64,000 nt of DNA from Dactylosporangium vinaceum. GTDB lineage: Bacteria; Actinomycetota; Actinomycetes; Mycobacteriales; Micromonosporaceae. A program made the translations under genes and the position numbers. The notes beneath the pieces are model-generated. The model worked only from the letters and a program-made list of their open reading frames with translations, was not told where the DNA came from and did not search any database. The stretch is from contig NZ_CP061913.1 of NCBI RefSeq assembly GCF_019904175.1, positions 5,084,001-5,148,000 of the forward strand, given 5' to 3'. Positions 50,655 to 59,099 of this stretch are shown here, one piece after another. Positions within the stretch are counted from its first letter, which is position 1. The number at the start of each line of letters is the position of its first letter.

Positions 50655-51706
50655 GACTTGGAGGCCGCCGGGCTCGGGGCGGCCGAGGTCGAGATGCCCA
50701 GCTTCTGCTCGATGGAGGCCATCACGCTCTGGCCCGGGTCGAACAGCTCCTTGTTCACCTTCGACCAGCCGCCGAGGTCGCCGATCGTGAACAGGCCGGA
50801 CGGGGTCGGGAAGTTGCCGCCCGCGTCCTTGACGACCGGCCGGTAGAAGTTGTCGGCCCAGATCTTCTGCGCGTCCTTCGAGTGCAGCCACTCCACGAAC
50901 GCCTTGGCCTCGGCCGGGTGGGCGCTGTTGGTGGTCACCGCGATCGGGTTCTCGATCAGGATCGTGTCGTCCGGCACGGTGTAGTCGACGGCCTGGCCGT
51001 TCTTCTGGGCGAAGAGCGCCTCGTTCTCGTAGGAGATGAAGGCGTCACCCTTGCCGCTGGTGAAGGTCTGCAGCGACGCCCGGCCGCTGTTGTCCTGCAC
51101 CGGGACGTTCTTGAACAGCGCGTCGAGGTAGGTGGCCCCGGCCGCCGGCTCCTTGCCCTTGTTCGTCTTGGCACCGTAGGCGGCCAGGATGTTCCACTTG
51201 GCGCCGCCGGAGGTGAACGGGTTCGGGGTCAGCACCTGCACGCCCGGCTTGGTCAGGTCGTCCCACGTCTTGAGGTTCTTCGGGTTGCCCTTGCGGGTGC
51301 CGATGACCGCGACGGAGTCGGTGACCATGCCCTTGTACTGGTCCGAGTTCCAGCTCGCGTCGACGAGCTTGGCGGTCACCAGGCGGGTGATGTCCGGCTC
51401 CAGCGAGAACGCGACGATGTCGGCCTTGAGACCGTTGGCGACCGCGCGGCTCTGGTCGCCGGAGGCGCCGTAGGACTGGGTGAACTTGATGTTCTTGCCG
51501 GCGTCGGTCTTGTTGTAGGCGGCGATGAGCGCCTCGTAGGCCGCCTGCGGGGTCGAGTAGGCGACCAGGGACAACGTGACCGCACCGCCGCTGTCGGCGG
51601 CTGTCGAGTTGTCGGCGGTGCCGGCGCAGGCGCTCAGCGCGGTCCCGGGAAGGAGTAACGCCGCACTGACAGCGAGCACACGGGTGCGCAGCTTCACGGA
51701 AGCCAT
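50651..51706 (-). CDS. sulfate-binding lipoprotein of the ABC transporter
   Basis: 351 residues from the ATG at 51706. An internal GTG at 51697 (MKLRTRVLAVSAALLLPGTA) has GAGG at better spacing (9 nt) and may be the true start. Lipobox LSACAG. Sulfate-binding landmarks are VAYSTPQAAYEALIAAYNKT, QSYGASGDQSRAVANGLKAD and NPFTSGGAKWNILAAYGA. Captures sulfate or thiosulfate outside the membrane and hands it to CysTW. First gene of sbp-cysT-cysW-cysA-rrf2. Confidence 0.92.
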   Translation of the reverse strand: MASVKLRTRVLAVSAALLLPGTALSACAGTADNSTAADSGGAVTLSLVAYSTPQAAYEALIAAYNKTDAGKNIKFTQSYGASGDQSRAVANGLKADIVAFSLEPDITRLVTAKLVDASWNSDQYKGMVTDSVAVIGTRKGNPKNLKTWDDLTKPGVQVLTPNPFTSGGAKWNILAAYGAKTNKGKEPAAGATYLDALFKNVPVQDNSGRASLQTFTSGKGDAFISYENEALFAQKNGQAVDYTVPDDTILIENPIAVTTNSAHPAEAKAFVEWLHSKDAQKIWADNFYRPVVKDAGGNFPTPSGLFTIGDLGGWSKVNKELFDPGQSVMASIEQKLGISTSAAPSPAASKS

Positions 51707-51730
51707 CCTCAAAGTCAAAGTCTATGTTGT

Positions 51731-51745
51731 CTACTTAGTGAGTAG
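51731..51745. promoter_or_regulatory. candidate operator/promoter of the sulfate operon
   Basis: CTACT-TAGTG-AGTAG dyad within an AT-rich stretch (51712-51760) upstream of the binding-protein gene. On the minus strand TAGACA and TAGACT lie between the dyad and the gene as possible -10 boxes. The local drop in G+C is the sharpest in this part of the window and fits an Rrf2-type site. Confidence 0.5.
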
Positions 51746-51796
51746 GTAATGTAGTGAACGTGGGCGGCGTTCGTCAATCCCACTCAACAGATGGGA

Positions 51797-53398
51797 TTAG
51801 GCCGGACGGTCGGGCAGGACCCGTTCCTCGTGGTCGAGCTCACGCTCCAGCCGGCGCAGCGCCTCGTCGGGCAGCGTCCCCGCGTCCCGGCGGCGCAGCA
51901 GCTCCTCGCGCTGCGCCTCGATCGCCAGCCGCCGGATGCGCAGGCCGGCCTCGTAGCGCTCGGACACCGGCAGCTCGTCCGAGTCCGCGTTCTGCAGGAC
52001 ATCGAGCCGGTGGTGGTACCGTCGCAGCCGCTCCTGCAGCCTGCGGCGCAGGGCGTCGATCTCGGAGCGTTCGGCCGGCTCGTCCCGGTCGAGGTCATCG
52101 AGGCGATCCAGGGCCGCGTGCACCGCGGCCGCCCGGGCCTCGTTGCGCATCCGGGCCTCGTCGACCGCGTTCACCCGCAGCTTCAGCAGCCGCACCAGCG
52201 GCGCGAACGTGAGGCCCTGGCCGACAAGTGTGACGAGCACCACCACGAACGTGCAGAACAGCAGCAGGTCCCGGTCCGGGAACGGCAGGCCGGCGTCGGT
52301 CGTCAGCGGGATCGTGAACACCGCCGCGAGGCTTATCACGCCGCGGGTCCCGGCCCAGCTCAGCGCCGCGATCTCCCGCCCGCCCAGCCCCTCGTCGTCG
52401 CGGCGCAGCAGCAGGTGCATGGCCTGTGTCAGCATCAGCCACACCGGCCGCAGCAGCAGCGCCACCCCGACCGAGACGGCCAGCGCGATCGCGATGGTCG
52501 GCCCGGAGTACTGCCGCAGCCCGCGCAGCACCTCCGGCAGCTGCTGGCCGATGAGCAGGAAGACCAGCCCCTCCAGCAGGAAGTCGATCAGGTGCCAGAC
52601 GGCGCTGGTCTGCAGGCGGCCCGCGCCCGTGCCGGAGCGCGGCGTGTGGTGGCCCACGATGAGCCCCGCGACCACGACCGCGAGCACCCCGGAGACGTGC
52701 ACCTTCTCCGCCGCCAGGTAGGCGACGAACGGCGTGGCCAGCGACACCGCGTTGGCCAGCAGCGCGTCCTTGGCGATCGGCCGCAGCAGCCGCACCGCGA
52801 AGGCGACGATCACGCCGACCGCGGTGCCGCCGATCGCGACGAGCAGGAACCGCCCCGCCGCCGCCGGGAACGAGAACTCCCCGCCCACGGCCGCCGCCAC
52901 CGCCACGTTGAGAATCGTCAGCGCCGTGGCGTCGTTGAGCAGCCCCTCGCCCTGGATGATGGTGATCAGCCGCGGCGGCAGCCCCACCTTGCGCCCGACG
53001 GCGAGCGCGGCCACCGGGTCCGGCGGCGCCACCGCGGCTCCGACCGCCACCCCGGCCGCGAGGGTGGCCCCGGTCACGAACAGCGCGAACCCGGCCCCGA
53101 CCAGCAGCGCCGTGGCCAGCACGAGCAGCACCGACAGCCCGATGACGATCCGCAGGTTGTTGCGGATCGCGAGCAGCGACGAGTCGAGGGCCGCGGAGTA
53201 CAGCAGGGGCGGCAGGATGAACGTGAGCACGATGTGTGGGTCGAGCTCGACGTTGGGCCCGGGCAGCAGCGCGTAGAGAATCCCGATGACGGGCAGCAGC
53301 GCCGCCCCCGGCAGCCCGGTCTTCTCGCCGACCCAGCGCACGGCGGCCACGACGGCCAGGGCGCTCAGCCCCAGCAGCAACAACGTCTCAGGACTCAC
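51797..53398 (-). CDS. Na+/H+ antiporter, CPA1 family
   Basis: 533 residues with 12 or so membrane helices (1-415) and a cytoplasmic helical C-terminus (about 420-533) rich in Arg/Glu. Ion-site region GAAVAPPDPVAALAVGRKVG and the helix EGLLNDATALTILNVAVAAA are typical of NhaP/CPA1 proteins, with DP and ND motifs. It exchanges external protons for internal Na+ or K+. GTG start 6 nt after TAGGGT (minus strand, 53405-53410), leaderless; the box overlaps the end of the preceding regulator gene. Confidence 0.9.
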   Translation of the reverse strand: MSPETLLLLGLSALAVVAAVRWVGEKTGLPGAALLPVIGILYALLPGPNVELDPHIVLTFILPPLLYSAALDSSLLAIRNNLRIVIGLSVLLVLATALLVGAGFALFVTGATLAAGVAVGAAVAPPDPVAALAVGRKVGLPPRLITIIQGEGLLNDATALTILNVAVAAAVGGEFSFPAAAGRFLLVAIGGTAVGVIVAFAVRLLRPIAKDALLANAVSLATPFVAYLAAEKVHVSGVLAVVVAGLIVGHHTPRSGTGAGRLQTSAVWHLIDFLLEGLVFLLIGQQLPEVLRGLRQYSGPTIAIALAVSVGVALLLRPVWLMLTQAMHLLLRRDDEGLGGREIAALSWAGTRGVISLAAVFTIPLTTDAGLPFPDRDLLLFCTFVVVLVTLVGQGLTFAPLVRLLKLRVNAVDEARMRNEARAAAVHAALDRLDDLDRDEPAERSEIDALRRRLQERLRRYHHRLDVLQNADSDELPVSERYEAGLRIRRLAIEAQREELLRRRDAGTLPDEALRRLERELDHEERVLPDRPA

Positions 53399-53407
53399 CT
53401 CCCGACC

Positions 53408-54196
53408 CTATGTCGCGAGCTCCCGCAGCGCCCGGGACGACGGGGATCCCGGTGCGGCGGTGATGAACACGACCTGCTGCTCGTCGTCGGGGACTTCCAG
53501 CACGTCGCAGTCCAGGTGCAGCGGGCCGACGCGGGGGTGCTCGAACGTCTTCGAACGGTGGCCCGGGGCCCGGACCGGGTTGAGGTCCCAGATGTGGCGG
53601 AACTCCGCGCTCGCCCGCAGGTCGGCCAGGAGCGCGTTGAGCCGCTCGTCGTGCGGGTAGCGGTCGGCGGCGGCGCGCAGACGGCCCACGGCGATGTGCC
53701 CGAACTCCTCGGCGCCGGTGCTGGCCATCGTCGTGCGCAGGAACCGCCGCCGGGCCAGGTTCGGCTCCGTGGCCAGGTCGGTGAGCAGGGCCGCGGCCAG
53801 GGGATTCCACGCGATGACGTCGTAGCCGGCCGAGGTCACCACCGCTGCCGCGTCGGGGAGGCGGTGCAGCAGGGCGGCCACGTGCGGGCGCGCCGTGCGG
53901 CTCGGGCCGGGCGGGGCGGCGGGAGTGGTCCCGGCCAGCCGGAACAGGTGGGCGCGCTCGGCCGGGTCCAGGCGCAGGGCGGCGGTGAGCGCGTCGAGCA
54001 CGCTGCGCGACGGGCGGGGGCCGCGGGCCTGTTCGAGGCGCGCGTAGTACTCGACCGACATCGAGGCCAGCCCCGCGACCTCCTCGCGCCGCAGCCCGGG
54101 AGTCTTGCGCCGGGGGCCGGTGGGCAGGCCGGCGTCGACCGGCCGCAGGGCCTCGCGCCGGTCCCGCAGGAAGCGCCCGAGCTCCGTCAACGCCAT
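53408..54196 (-). CDS. XRE-type regulator with MmyB-like domain
   Basis: 262 residues. HTH GLRREEVAGLASMSVEYYAR followed by the MmyB-like domain (TSAGYDVIAWNPLAAALLTD, HPRVGPLHLDCDVLEVPDDE). Paralogue of the regulator at 28855-29697. Divergent from a short-chain dehydrogenase that it probably represses, the usual pairing for this family. Confidence 0.88.
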   Translation of the reverse strand: MALTELGRFLRDRREALRPVDAGLPTGPRRKTPGLRREEVAGLASMSVEYYARLEQARGPRPSRSVLDALTAALRLDPAERAHLFRLAGTTPAAPPGPSRTARPHVAALLHRLPDAAAVVTSAGYDVIAWNPLAAALLTDLATEPNLARRRFLRTTMASTGAEEFGHIAVGRLRAAADRYPHDERLNALLADLRASAEFRHIWDLNPVRAPGHRSKTFEHPRVGPLHLDCDVLEVPDDEQQVVFITAAPGSPSSRALRELAT

Positions 54197-54229
54197 GCCG
54201 CACCACCATCAAGGCATCGTTTGTACCTG

Positions 54230-54246
54230 GTTCGCTCGTCCCGAAC
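54230..54246. promoter_or_regulatory. dyad between regulator and SDR gene
   Basis: GTTCG-CTCGTCC-CGAAC, 5-bp arms, 17 bp before the SDR ATG in the 67-bp divergent gap. Confidence 0.4.
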
Positions 54247-54263
54247 GGGCCAGGGTTGCACAC

Positions 54264-54965
54264 ATGAACTTTTCCACGGCTTTGGTCACCGGGGCCAACA
54301 AGGGGATCGGCCGCCACATCGCCCAGCAGCTCGCCGACGCCGGCCTGACCGTCTACGTCGGGTCCCGCGACCGCGCCCGGGGCGAGGCGGCGGCCCGGGA
54401 GATCGGCGCCGGTGCGCGCCCGGTGCAGCTCGACGTGACCGACCCGGCGAGCATCGCGGCCGCGGCCCGGGTGCTGCCGGAACTGGACATTCTGGTCAAC
54501 AACGCCGGCGTCATCGTCGACGGTGCGACAGCGCCGGAGCTCACCGTCGAGGCGCTGCGGCAGACCTTCGAGACAAACCTGTTCGCGGTCCTGGCGGTGA
54601 CGAACGCCCTGCTGCCGGTACTGCAGCGCTCCGCCCATCCCCGCATCGTCAACATCTCCAGCGGCACCGGCTCGCTGACCTGGAGCGCCGAGGGCCCGTT
54701 CCCGGCGACGGGCGCGCAGGCGGCGTACCGGTCGTCGAAGACGGCCCTCAACGCGCTGACGCTGTTCTACGCCCAGGCGCTGCCCGGGTTTCGGATCAAC
54801 GCCCTGGCCCCCGGCCTGCGCCGGACCGACCTCAACGATCGCGCGGCGGCGTCCGACGGCGACCCGGCCGAGGCCGCGGCGGCCGCGGTCCGGCTGGCGC
54901 TGCTCGCCGACGACGGCCCGACCGGGCTGTTCCATCAATACGACGGCACCATCGCACCCTGGTAG
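54264..54965 (+). CDS. short-chain dehydrogenase/reductase (SDR)
   Basis: 233 residues. Cofactor motif TGANKGIGRHIAQQLADAG, NNAG in ILVNNAGVIV, catalytic Ser in NISSGTGS and YxxxK in YRSSKTALNAL. The Arg in GSRDRARG suggests NADPH preference. Substrate unknown. Regulated probably by the divergent MmyB-type repressor. Confidence 0.9.
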   Translation: MNFSTALVTGANKGIGRHIAQQLADAGLTVYVGSRDRARGEAAAREIGAGARPVQLDVTDPASIAAAARVLPELDILVNNAGVIVDGATAPELTVEALRQTFETNLFAVLAVTNALLPVLQRSAHPRIVNISSGTGSLTWSAEGPFPATGAQAAYRSSKTALNALTLFYAQALPGFRINALAPGLRRTDLNDRAAASDGDPAEAAAAAVRLALLADDGPTGLFHQYDGTIAPW

Positions 54966-54970
54966 TTCTC

Positions 54971-54976
54971 TATCCT
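54971..54976 (+). promoter_or_regulatory. leaderless -10 box (TATCCT)
   Basis: TATCCT, 6 nt before the GTG at 54983. Confidence 0.5.
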
Positions 54977-54982
54977 CGTAGC

Positions 54983-55765
54983 GTGACCCTGGCGGACGCG
55001 CACGCCCGAATCCTGGCCGATCCGCACGGCGACGCGCCCCGGCTGGCCTACGCCGACCTGGTCGAGGCCACGGTCCCGGAGCACGCCTGGCTGATCCGGG
55101 AGCAGGTGCAGTACGTGCGCGACCGCGCCGCCGGCGTGGACTGGCCGCCGCGGCGGACCACGACGATGTACTCGCGGTCCCGCAAGCTCATGTGGCGGCT
55201 GGTCCCGGATGCGGTACGCGACCTGCTCAACGACGGCTTCGAGGTGCGCCGGGGATTCATCGAGAGCGTGACCCTCCCGATCGCCGCGCTGCCGCCCGCC
55301 CTGTCCCGGCTGGTCGCCGCGCTGCCCCTGCGCCGCCTGCGCCTGACGAGGGCCACGCCGGCCGCGCTGATCGGCCTGGCCGGCGTGGCCGACCTGCTGC
55401 CGGGGCTGGGGCAGCTGCGCGGCCTGTCTCTGGAGCACGAGCCGATCGGCGACGCCGGCCTGGCCGGGCTGCCGCCGCTGCCGCAGCTGCGCTGGCTCGA
55501 CCTGACCGGCACGGACGTCACCGCCGCGGGCCTGGAGGCCCTGGCCGCCAGCCCGCACTTCCCGGCGCTGCGGTTCGTGCGGGCCGACCGCGAGCTGGGG
55601 CTCAACCCGGAGCCGGCCTACGACTGGGACGGCACCCCGGTCTGGGTCGACGAGGCTCCCCTCGCCGCCGCCCTGGGCGCCCGCTACGACCGCCCGTGGC
55701 TGCACCGCGGCACCGTCGACGTCCGCGACGCCGGCTACATTGGCCCCAACTACGACGAGGTCTAG
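54983..55765 (+). CDS. TIGR02996-domain protein with short LRR-like region
   Basis: 260 residues. The N-terminus ARILADPHGDAPRLAYADLV matches the TIGR02996 repeat-companion domain (first described from planctomycetes and myxobacteria). It is followed by four or five LRR-like segments (LPLRRLRLTRATP, QLRGLSLEHEPIGDAGLAGL, LRWLDLTGTDVTAAGLEALA). Probably a binding scaffold; no enzyme motif. GTG start leaderless. Confidence 0.78.
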   Translation: MTLADAHARILADPHGDAPRLAYADLVEATVPEHAWLIREQVQYVRDRAAGVDWPPRRTTTMYSRSRKLMWRLVPDAVRDLLNDGFEVRRGFIESVTLPIAALPPALSRLVAALPLRRLRLTRATPAALIGLAGVADLLPGLGQLRGLSLEHEPIGDAGLAGLPPLPQLRWLDLTGTDVTAAGLEALAASPHFPALRFVRADRELGLNPEPAYDWDGTPVWVDEAPLAAALGARYDRPWLHRGTVDVRDAGYIGPNYDEV

Positions 55766-55824
55766 CTCGCGAGATTTACCGGCGTCCATGGTTGACAGCG
55801 GGCGCCCCGGGCCTCCAGGATCCG

Positions 55825-55838
55825 GGAAAACGCTTTCC
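55825..55838. promoter_or_regulatory. LacI-type operator candidate
   Basis: GGAAAACGCTTTCC, a 14-bp palindrome with central CG (one mismatch), 16 nt before the ATG of the secreted esterase; TTGACA lies at 55792-55797. The GAAANCGNTTTC style is typical of LacI-family sugar regulators. Confidence 0.55.
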
Positions 55839-55854
55839 TAGACGGAGGTACCGG

Positions 55855-56688
55855 ATGAGGCCCATGCTGGGCGCACTGCTCGTGGCGATGGCGGCCGGGC
55901 CGCTCGCCCTCGCCACCCCCGCCGACGCCGGTGGGCCGCACCGCCCGCCGCACCGCATCACGGTGTTCGTCGCGGGCGACTCGACCGCCGCGACCTGGCC
56001 CGCCGACACGATCCCGAAGGCCGGCTGGGGCCAGGCCCTGCCCGTGTTCCTCGACGAGCACCGCGCGGACGTCGACAACAGGGCGCTGTCGGGCGCGAGC
56101 TCGAAGAGCTTCGTCGAGGCCGGCCTGCTCGACGCGATCCTGGCCGCGATCCGCCCGGGGGACTACCTGCTGATCTCGTTCGGTCACAACGACGAGAAGA
56201 CCGACGAGCGCCACACCGACCCGTACACGACGTTCCAGGACTACCTGAGCCGCTACATCGACGGCGCCCGCGCCCACGGCGCCCACCCGGTGCTCGTGAC
56301 CCCCGTCGAGCGCCGCCGCTTCAACGCCGAGGGCCACGCCACACCCAGCCACGGCGACTACCCGGCGGCGATGCTCGCCCTGGGCGCCTCCCGCCGCGTG
56401 CCGGTCATCGACCTGACCGCCTTGAGCATGGCCCTGTGGGACCGGGCCGGCGTCGAGGGCACGAAGCGGTACTTCCTGTACGCCGACCCCGCCACCAACC
56501 CCAACTTCCCGGACGGCGTGGCCGACAACACCCACTTCCAGGCCCACGGCGCGATCGAGGTGGCCCGCCTGGTCGCCAGCCGGCTGCAGATCCGGCGCCT
56601 GGTGCCGCCCGGCCTGGTCAGGGGCCTGCACCGCGATGTGCCCGACACGGCCCTGATCTGGCCGGCCACGATCCCCGTCCCCGCCTGA
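55855..56688 (+). CDS. secreted SGNH/GDSL hydrolase (rhamnogalacturonan acetylesterase-like)
   Basis: 277 residues. Signal peptide MRPMLGALLVAMAAGPLALA, then block I VFVAGDSTAATW (Ser nucleophile), block III FGHNDEKTD, and block V ADNTHFQAHGA with Asp and His. The order and length match rhamnogalacturonan acetylesterases that remove acetyl groups from pectin. GGAGG 6 nt before the ATG. The LacI-type site upstream suggests sugar control. Confidence 0.88.
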   Translation: MRPMLGALLVAMAAGPLALATPADAGGPHRPPHRITVFVAGDSTAATWPADTIPKAGWGQALPVFLDEHRADVDNRALSGASSKSFVEAGLLDAILAAIRPGDYLLISFGHNDEKTDERHTDPYTTFQDYLSRYIDGARAHGAHPVLVTPVERRRFNAEGHATPSHGDYPAAMLALGASRRVPVIDLTALSMALWDRAGVEGTKRYFLYADPATNPNFPDGVADNTHFQAHGAIEVARLVASRLQIRRLVPPGLVRGLHRDVPDTALIWPATIPVPA

Positions 56689-56705
56689 CCCGCGGCACCG
56701 CCCGC

Positions 56706-56756
56706 GCCCGGGCCGGCCCCGGCCGCAGCGAGCCGGCAGGTGCGGGCCGGCCGGGC
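56706..56756. terminator. long hairpin between convergent genes
   Basis: GCCCGGGCCGGCCC pairs with GGGCCGGCCGGGC with one bulge and a loop of about 24 nt, between gene ends at 56688 and 56757. Confidence 0.55.
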
Positions 56757-57500
56757 TCAGCCCAGCGCGGTGCCGAGGAGCTGGCCGATGCCGAACGTGA
56801 CGGCCATCGCCAGCGCGCCCCCGGCGACCAGCCGGGCGACAGCTCTCCCGACGCTCGCCGAGCCCAGCCGCGCGCTCACCGCACCGGTGACCGTGAGGGC
56901 GAGCACGACGGCGATCACGGTGACCGCGATCCGCGACCCGGGCGGCGTCAGGCTCATCGCGAGCAGCGGCAGCAGGGCCCCGACGGTGAACGCGACAGCG
57001 GAGGCGCCGGCCGCGGCCCACGGGTCGGTCAGGGCATCCGGGTCGATGTGCAGCTCGGCCTCGGCGTGGGCGGCGAAGGCGTCCTTCGCGGTCAGCTCCT
57101 CGGCCACCAGCCGGGCCGTCGCCTCCGACAGCCCCTTCGCCCGGTACAGCGTCGTGAGCTCCTCGAGCTCCTCGTCCGGATACTCCTCGAGCTCACGGCG
57201 CTCGGTCGCCAGCAGCGAGCGCTCGGTGTCGCGCTGCGCGCTCACCGACACGTACTCACCCAGCGCCATCGACACCGCCCCGGCCACGAGGCCGGCGGTG
57301 CCTGCTGTGAGGATCGCCGCCGTCGACGCCGTGGCCCCGGCCACGCCCACGACGAGCGCCGCCGTCGACACGATGCCGTCGTTGGCCCCCAGCACGCCGG
57401 CCCGCAGCCAGTTGAGCCGCCCCGAGATGCCCGTGGAGTGGACCTCTCCGGGATGGGCCGCCGCAGCGATCACCGTCGTGCCCGATGCCTGTTCATCCAT
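56757..57500 (-). CDS. VIT1/CCC1-family metal transporter
   Basis: 247 residues. N-terminal signature LRAGVLGANDGIVSTAALVV, then VSMALGEYVSVSAQRDTE with the metal-relaying Glu-rich cytosolic segment (EEYPDEELEEL, AKDAFAAHAEAEL) and two to three C-terminal helices. The family moves Fe2+/Mn2+ out of the cytosol by proton exchange. ATG start. Confidence 0.9.
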   Translation of the reverse strand: MDEQASGTTVIAAAAHPGEVHSTGISGRLNWLRAGVLGANDGIVSTAALVVGVAGATASTAAILTAGTAGLVAGAVSMALGEYVSVSAQRDTERSLLATERRELEEYPDEELEELTTLYRAKGLSEATARLVAEELTAKDAFAAHAEAELHIDPDALTDPWAAAGASAVAFTVGALLPLLAMSLTPPGSRIAVTVIAVVLALTVTGAVSARLGSASVGRAVARLVAGGALAMAVTFGIGQLLGTALG

Positions 57501-57609
57501 CGTCGATCACCAGCCCCCCCCGCATCGACCGTACGACCGCAAACGGGCGCCCCGCAAGCAAGGCAAGGCTGTACTGCCTGCGGTGAACGTCACCGGAGGC
57601 GACCAACGG

Positions 57610-57984
57610 TCAGGCCGGGCTGATGTGGGCGGCGATGATGCGCCAGCCGCGGACCGGGTCGCGCAGCCAGGTGCGGGTGTAGCGCAGGCGGGCGTCGAAC
57701 GGCGCACCGGCGAAGGTGCCGGTCACCGTGCCCAGGAAGAACGTCACACCCGCGTCGCCCGCCACGAGGACGTCGAGGTCCTCCTCGACGAGTGAGGTGA
57801 TGACGGAGGTACCGCTGCGATGGGCCGCGAGGTCGTCCGCCTTCGTGGCCCGCGCGCCGTCGGGCCCGATCGCGATGAGCCGGTCGTCGAGCAGCGCATC
57901 GAGCGCGGCGACGTCACCCGCCCGCTGCGCGGCCTGGAGCCGGCGCTCGGCGGCCAGCAGCTCGTCGGTTGCGGGCACTGTCAT
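57610..57984 (-). CDS. NTF2-like (SnoaL/DUF4440-type) protein
   Basis: 124 residues with one cone-shaped NTF2-like domain (LLAAERRLQAAQRAGDVAAL, LDDRLIAIGPDG, RYTRTWLRDPVRGWRIIAAH). Such domains bind small hydrophobic molecules or act as isomerases; no specific function can be given. GGAGG lies 5 nt before the ATG and TATCCT (minus strand, 58007-58012) is a likely -10. Confidence 0.82.
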   Translation of the reverse strand: MTVPATDELLAAERRLQAAQRAGDVAALDALLDDRLIAIGPDGARATKADDLAAHRSGTSVITSLVEEDLDVLVAGDAGVTFFLGTVTGTFAGAPFDARLRYTRTWLRDPVRGWRIIAAHISPA

Positions 57985-58032
57985 GCGGCCTCCTCGGTCA
58001 CCGCCCAGGATAGGCCGGGCCGCCGCCCCGCC

Positions 58033-58323
58033 TCACCGCCGGGCCTTCGGGACCTGCAGCGGGTGCTCCACGGCGTCGCGCGCGGCCAGCGCCTCCATGG
58101 CGCCGCGATAGGCCGCCCGCCCCAGGCCGCCGGCCAGGCGGCGCTGGACGGCGGCGCACTCCTCGTGGCCGCGGCGCCGTTCGCCGGCGGCCGCGAGCCA
58201 GCGCGCCAGGCCGGGCCGGCGCACGTTCGCGGTGGCGTCGTGCCGGATCGCGGCGACGTGCATGGTGATCAACGCGGCGTACACGCCGGCGACGAGCGCA
58301 GCGACGATCATGGTGGCCGCCAT
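58033..58323 (-). CDS. small membrane protein under a DosR-like box
   Basis: 96 residues: one N-terminal membrane helix (MIVAALVAGVYAALITMHVA) and a basic, Ala/Arg-rich cytoplasmic tail (GLARWLAAAGERRRGHEECA). No family recognised. ATG at 58323 follows GGGAGG by 9 nt; a GTG three codons upstream is possible. A GGGCCGAAGGTCCC box lies 60 bp before the start, tying it to the stress genes to its right. Confidence 0.6.
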   Translation of the reverse strand: MAATMIVAALVAGVYAALITMHVAAIRHDATANVRRPGLARWLAAAGERRRGHEECAAVQRRLAGGLGRAAYRGAMEALAARDAVEHPLQVPKARR

Positions 58324-58383
58324 CGGCACCACCTCCCTGGTGTCTGCGAAGTCGACGGTATCGACCGCGCTACGGACCGGTCA

Positions 58384-58397
58384 GGGCCGAAGGTCCC
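58384..58397. promoter_or_regulatory. DosR/OsdR-like box
   Basis: GGGCCGAAGGTCCC (minus strand GGGACCTTCGGCCC), identical to the box at 63612-63625 and nearly so to the one at 61912. It lies upstream of the small membrane protein gene. Confidence 0.65.
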
Positions 58398-58437
58398 GGC
58401 CCTCCCGGCTTGGGTACGGCTGTGTCCCCGGCCCGGT

Positions 58438-59091
58438 TCAGTGGCCGTGGTGACGCGACACAGCGACCAGTTGACCGGCCGTCAGCGGCCGGGCCCGCTG
58501 CCGCGGTGACGAGCGCTCCAGCCGGGTGGCCAGTGCGAGCAGGAGCTGGGCGGTGGTGAACGCGTCGCCGAGGGCGTGGTGCGGCGTGTGCACGGGCAGG
58601 CCGAGGCGGCGGGCCGCGGACTCCAGGTGCGGCTCGCGGCCGGTGTCGCGCTCGGCGAGTCCGGCGGCACGCAGCAGCGCGGCGGTGTCGATGAGCATGG
58701 GGTGCAGCCGCCGGCCGCGCGGGCGCAGGGCCCGATCGAGAAAGGCGCGCTCCACCCAGGCCGCGTGGGCCACCAGCACGCGCCCGGTGAGCCGCTCGAC
58801 GAGGTCGCCGAGCACGTCACCGAGCGGCGGGGCGCCCTCGAGGTCGGCCGCCCGCAGGCCGTGGACGGTCATCGCGGCGACCGAGATCGCGCGGCCCGGG
58901 CGCACCGGACGGTACAGGGTCTCCCCGCACGGGATCCGGCCGTGCCGCACGACGACCGCGCCGAACGACACGACCTCGTCCCGGCGCAGGTCCAGGCCGG
59001 TCGTCTCCAGGTCCACCACGCAGAACTCGGCCGCCCGCCAGGGGGTGGCGGGGTCGGGCGCGGGCAGCGGCACCCGGCGGTGCATTCGCAT
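58438..59091 (-). CDS. DEDD 3'-5' exonuclease (DnaQ-like)
   Basis: 217 residues. Exo I FCVVDLETTGLDLRRDEVVS, Exo II VAHAAWVERAFLD, and Exo III HTPHHALGDAFTTAQLLL, so all metal-binding acidic residues and the catalytic His are present. Similar to free-standing epsilon-like exonucleases that trim DNA or RNA ends. Starts 8 nt after the preceding gene's stop, so it is co-transcribed with the cNMP/CBS/nucleotidyltransferase gene; such exonucleases occur next to these proteins in many actinomycetes (recollection). Confidence 0.87.
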   Translation of the reverse strand: MRMHRRVPLPAPDPATPWRAAEFCVVDLETTGLDLRRDEVVSFGAVVVRHGRIPCGETLYRPVRPGRAISVAAMTVHGLRAADLEGAPPLGDVLGDLVERLTGRVLVAHAAWVERAFLDRALRPRGRRLHPMLIDTAALLRAAGLAERDTGREPHLESAARRLGLPVHTPHHALGDAFTTAQLLLALATRLERSSPRQRARPLTAGQLVAVSRHHGH

Positions 59092-59099
59092 CGCGCCGC

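Noticed and set aside
51791-54960. Very long plus-strand open frame opposite the antiporter and regulator genes
   Set aside because: Antisense shadow caused by high G+C; composition is Arg/Gln/Pro-rich without domains. Only its end (54983-55765) is a real gene with its own promoter.
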